From Proteobacteria bacterium UBA2383 (GTDB taxonomy: Bacteria; Pseudomonadota; Gammaproteobacteria; Competibacterales; Competibacteraceae): a stretch of DNA of 7,567 bases. Made by a program: the position numbers and the translations under genes. The stretch lies in the NCBI GenBank assembly GCA_002343485.1, contig DDST01000161.1, positions 17,834 through 25,400 on the forward strand, in the 5' to 3' direction. The notes beneath the pieces were generated by a model. That model saw only the letters and a program-made list of their open reading frames with translations, was not told the DNA's origin and did no database searches. Shown here piece by piece: positions 6,213 to 7,567 of this stretch (its first letter is position 1; each line of letters begins with the position of its first letter).

Positions 6213-7163
6213 ATGACCTTTAAACTCGGCGTAGTGATGGATCCCATCAGCGCCATTACGATTAAGAAAGATACAACATTTGCCATGCTGCTGGCGGCCC
6301 AAGCCCGGGGCTGGGAACTATATTACTTCGAGCAAGCCGACCTTTATGCTCATGGCAACCAGGCTTTCGGCCGTTCCCGGCGGCTGAGTGTCCAAGATAA
6401 CAAGAAGGACTGGTTCGCCTTTCACGACGAAAGGAATCTGCCCTTGGCGGAACTCAACGTGATCTTGATGCGCAAAGATCCTCCATTCGACATGGAATAT
6501 ATTTATACCACTTATCTGCTGGAATTAGCGGAGAAAGCTGGAGTACTGATTGTCAATAAACCCCGCAGTCTGCGCGATGCCAACGAGAAATTTTTTGCCT
6601 TGCATTTCCCTCAGTGCGGACCACCGGCCATGGTGGCCCGGGAACCGATGCGACTCAAAACATTCCTAGAGAAACACACAGATATTGTCGTCAAGCCGTT
6701 GGATGGCATGGGCGGGGCGTCGGTATTTCGTTTGCAGCAAGGCGATCCAAACCTGAATGTGATTTTGGAAACGCTGACTGCCCACGGACGGCGATTGACT
6801 ATGGCGCAGTGCTATATTCCGGAAGTAACCGCCGGAGACAAACGTATTCTATTGATCGATGGTGAGCCAATCCCCTATGCGTTAGCGCGCATTCCGCAAA
6901 CAGGTGAAACGCGAGCTAACCTGGCAGCGGGCGGGCGTGGTGAGGGTATACCACTCAGCGAGCGCGATCGTTGGATTTGTGGCCAAGTAGCGCCGCGCCT
7001 GCGGGAAATGGGGTTACTGTTTGTTGGCCTGGACGTGATCGGAGACTATTTGACCGAGATCAATGTCACCAGCCCCACCTGTGCACGGGAGCTGGATGCT
7101 CAGTTTGGATTGAACATCGGCGGAGATTTAATGACAGCTATTGCAAAGCGATTACAACGTTAA
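6213..7163 (+). CDS. gshB: Glutathione synthetase
   Basis: Catalyses the second step of glutathione synthesis in the cytoplasm: gamma-glutamylcysteine plus glycine plus ATP gives glutathione, ADP and phosphate. The product is 316 residues, the same length as the Escherichia coli enzyme, with the ATP-grasp fold. The N-terminal domain opens with KLGVVMDPISAITIKKD (4-20) and contains LMRKDPPFD (85-93). Other conserved segments are VNKPRSLRDANEK (114-126), the ATP-binding KPLDGMGGAS (161-170), ARIPQTGETRANLAAGGRGE (225-244, glycine-rich flexible loop region) and GLDVIGDYLTEINVTSPT (272-289, metal and substrate binding). The sequence appears complete with no missing catalytic motif. It diverges from pilI and is followed after 18 nt by a tonB-type gene in the same frame, probably co-transcribed. 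The gshB-tonB pair beside the pil-chp cluster matches the Pseudomonas arrangement. Confidence 0.98.
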   Translation: MTFKLGVVMDPISAITIKKDTTFAMLLAAQARGWELYYFEQADLYAHGNQAFGRSRRLSVQDNKKDWFAFHDERNLPLAELNVILMRKDPPFDMEYIYTTYLLELAEKAGVLIVNKPRSLRDANEKFFALHFPQCGPPAMVAREPMRLKTFLEKHTDIVVKPLDGMGGASVFRLQQGDPNLNVILETLTAHGRRLTMAQCYIPEVTAGDKRILLIDGEPIPYALARIPQTGETRANLAAGGRGEGIPLSERDRWICGQVAPRLREMGLLFVGLDVIGDYLTEINVTSPTCARELDAQFGLNIGGDLMTAIAKRLQR

Positions 7164-7170
7164 CGACGGC

Positions 7171-7176
7171 GGAGGA
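7171..7176 (+). promoter_or_regulatory. Ribosome binding site deciding the TTG start of the tonB-type gene
   Basis: GGAGGA lies 5 nt upstream of TTG 7182-7184. The nearer ATG at 7177 abuts this motif with no spacing and meets TGA after one further codon. The next in-frame start, GTG 7203, is much too far away. Hence TTG is preferred for the gene that follows. Confidence 0.75.
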
Positions 7177-7181
7177 ATGAA

Positions 7182-7567
7182 TTGAGTTGTTTCGCCCAGT
7201 CAGTGACGGACGATGCGAGTTATCGCTGGGCGCTGGCGCTGGCGCTGGCACTGGCGCTGCACGGAGTATTGCTATTCGGCGTGTCGATAAACCAATGGAC
7301 ATTTCGCTTCCCTGCACCGCAACAATTTGAAGTAGTGCTGTTGCCACCTGAGACGGCCATGCGTCTGCCTACTCCAAAACTCACTTCCAAACCGGCTTCT
7401 AACCCTAATCCAGATCTGGTTCCTATGTCCAAGCCTGAGTCTGTTTCCAGACCAGATCCTAAACCCGAGCCTGCTTCTAAACTTGAGCCTAAGCCAACCC
7501 CCAAACCGGCACCAAAACTCACTACCAAACCAACGCCTGGACCCATTTCCAAATCAGATCCTAAACC
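7182..7567 (+). CDS. tonB: TonB-family energy transducer, N-terminal part (3' end beyond window)
   Basis: TonB proteins are inner-membrane anchored and transmit the ExbB/ExbD proton-motive force to outer-membrane receptors; the Pseudomonas homologue beside gshB (TonB3) has been linked to twitching motility. The 128 codons present show a short cytoplasmic head (1-15) and a single membrane segment at about 16-36 made of five Ala-Leu pairs. His27 in ALALHGVLLFG is at the place of the essential TonB transmembrane histidine. The Ser found four residues earlier in E. coli TonB is Ala here. A segment ending FEVVLLPPE (about 48-56) follows, then a Pro/Lys/Ser-rich linker from about 61 to the edge, with KPEP, KPTPKPAPK and similar units. 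The C-terminal TonB domain would lie beyond the window. A TTG start is supported by GGAGGA 5 nt upstream. It lies 18 nt after gshB, in the same frame. The family is likely; the exact paralogue is uncertain. Confidence 0.82.
   Translation, partial: MSCFAQSVTDDASYRWALALALALALHGVLLFGVSINQWTFRFPAPQQFEVVLLPPETAMRLPTPKLTSKPASNPNPDLVPMSKPESVSRPDPKPEPASKLEPKPTPKPAPKLTTKPTPGPISKSDPK
7230..7259 (+). repeat. Hexanucleotide repeat (GCGCTG)5 with one mismatch
   Basis: Five tandem GCGCTG units (the fourth is GCACTG) encode Ala-Leu pairs in the transmembrane helix of the TonB-type protein. Each unit adds two residues in frame, so slippage would lengthen or shorten the helix without a frameshift. Confidence 0.8.
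7366..7567 (+). repeat. Degenerate Pro/Lys-coding repeats in the tonB linker
   Basis: This stretch is built from short units coding for Lys-Pro, Glu-Pro and Asp-Pro with many CCT, CCA and AAA codons. The clearest copy pair is 7444-7465 and 7546-7567: 20 of 22 bases match, including an identical CAGATCCTAAACC, at a distance of 102 bp (34 codons). It encodes the extended periplasm-spanning linker typical of TonB. Base use differs from the neighbouring GC-rich genes, and the array continues past the right edge. Confidence 0.65.

Noticed and set aside
7220..7552. Minus-strand Gly-rich 110-codon frame
   Set aside because: It is the complement of the Pro/Lys-coding repeat and the Ala-Leu repeat of the TonB-type gene; the plus frame fits a membrane anchor plus linker.

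Overview
The window carries part of a type IV pilus chemosensory (Pil-Chp) operon on the minus strand and, diverging from it, a plus-strand pair made of glutathione synthetase and a TonB-type energy transducer. The gshB-tonB / pil-chp neighbourhood is the one known from Pseudomonas aeruginosa and other gammaproteobacteria. Together with moderately high GC, this points to a twitching or surface-sensing gammaproteobacterium. It is not a close copy of the Pseudomonas locus, because several genes normally present are missing. I cannot name the genus.

Minus strand, in transcription order: pilI (5999-5388, CheW-like adaptor), pilJ (5320-3260, methyl-accepting transducer), then the first 1052 codons of chpA/pilL (3156-1, CheA-type kinase with many HPt domains, cut by the left edge). 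The chpA frame is open without a stop over its whole 3.1 kb. The translation shows a FimL-like N-terminal region followed by four complete HPt modules with candidate phospho-acceptor histidines H433, H600, H790 and H946, joined by Pro/Ala-rich linkers. The kinase core, CheW-like and receiver domains expected of this family would lie beyond the window.

The divergent intergenic region (6000-6212) should hold both promoters. It contains a cluster of GTCAGT/ACTGAC half-sites and small hairpins. In Pseudomonas the response-regulator genes pilG and pilH lie here and pilK lies between pilJ and chpA. None of the three is present.

Plus strand: gshB (6213-7163) is a complete 316-residue ATP-grasp glutathione synthetase. 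After an 18-nt gap comes a TonB-family protein (from 7182, TTG start behind a strong GGAGGA), cut by the right edge inside its Pro/Lys-rich periplasmic linker.

Working model, from family knowledge: PilJ senses a periplasmic or pilus-linked cue, PilI couples it to ChpA, and ChpA relays phosphate through its HPt modules to PilG/PilH-type regulators encoded elsewhere, controlling pilus extension and retraction. I see nothing that amounts to a wholly new system. The notable points are the reduced gene content, the duplicated HPt modules in chpA, structured spacers between the operon genes, and low-complexity repeats in the tonB gene.
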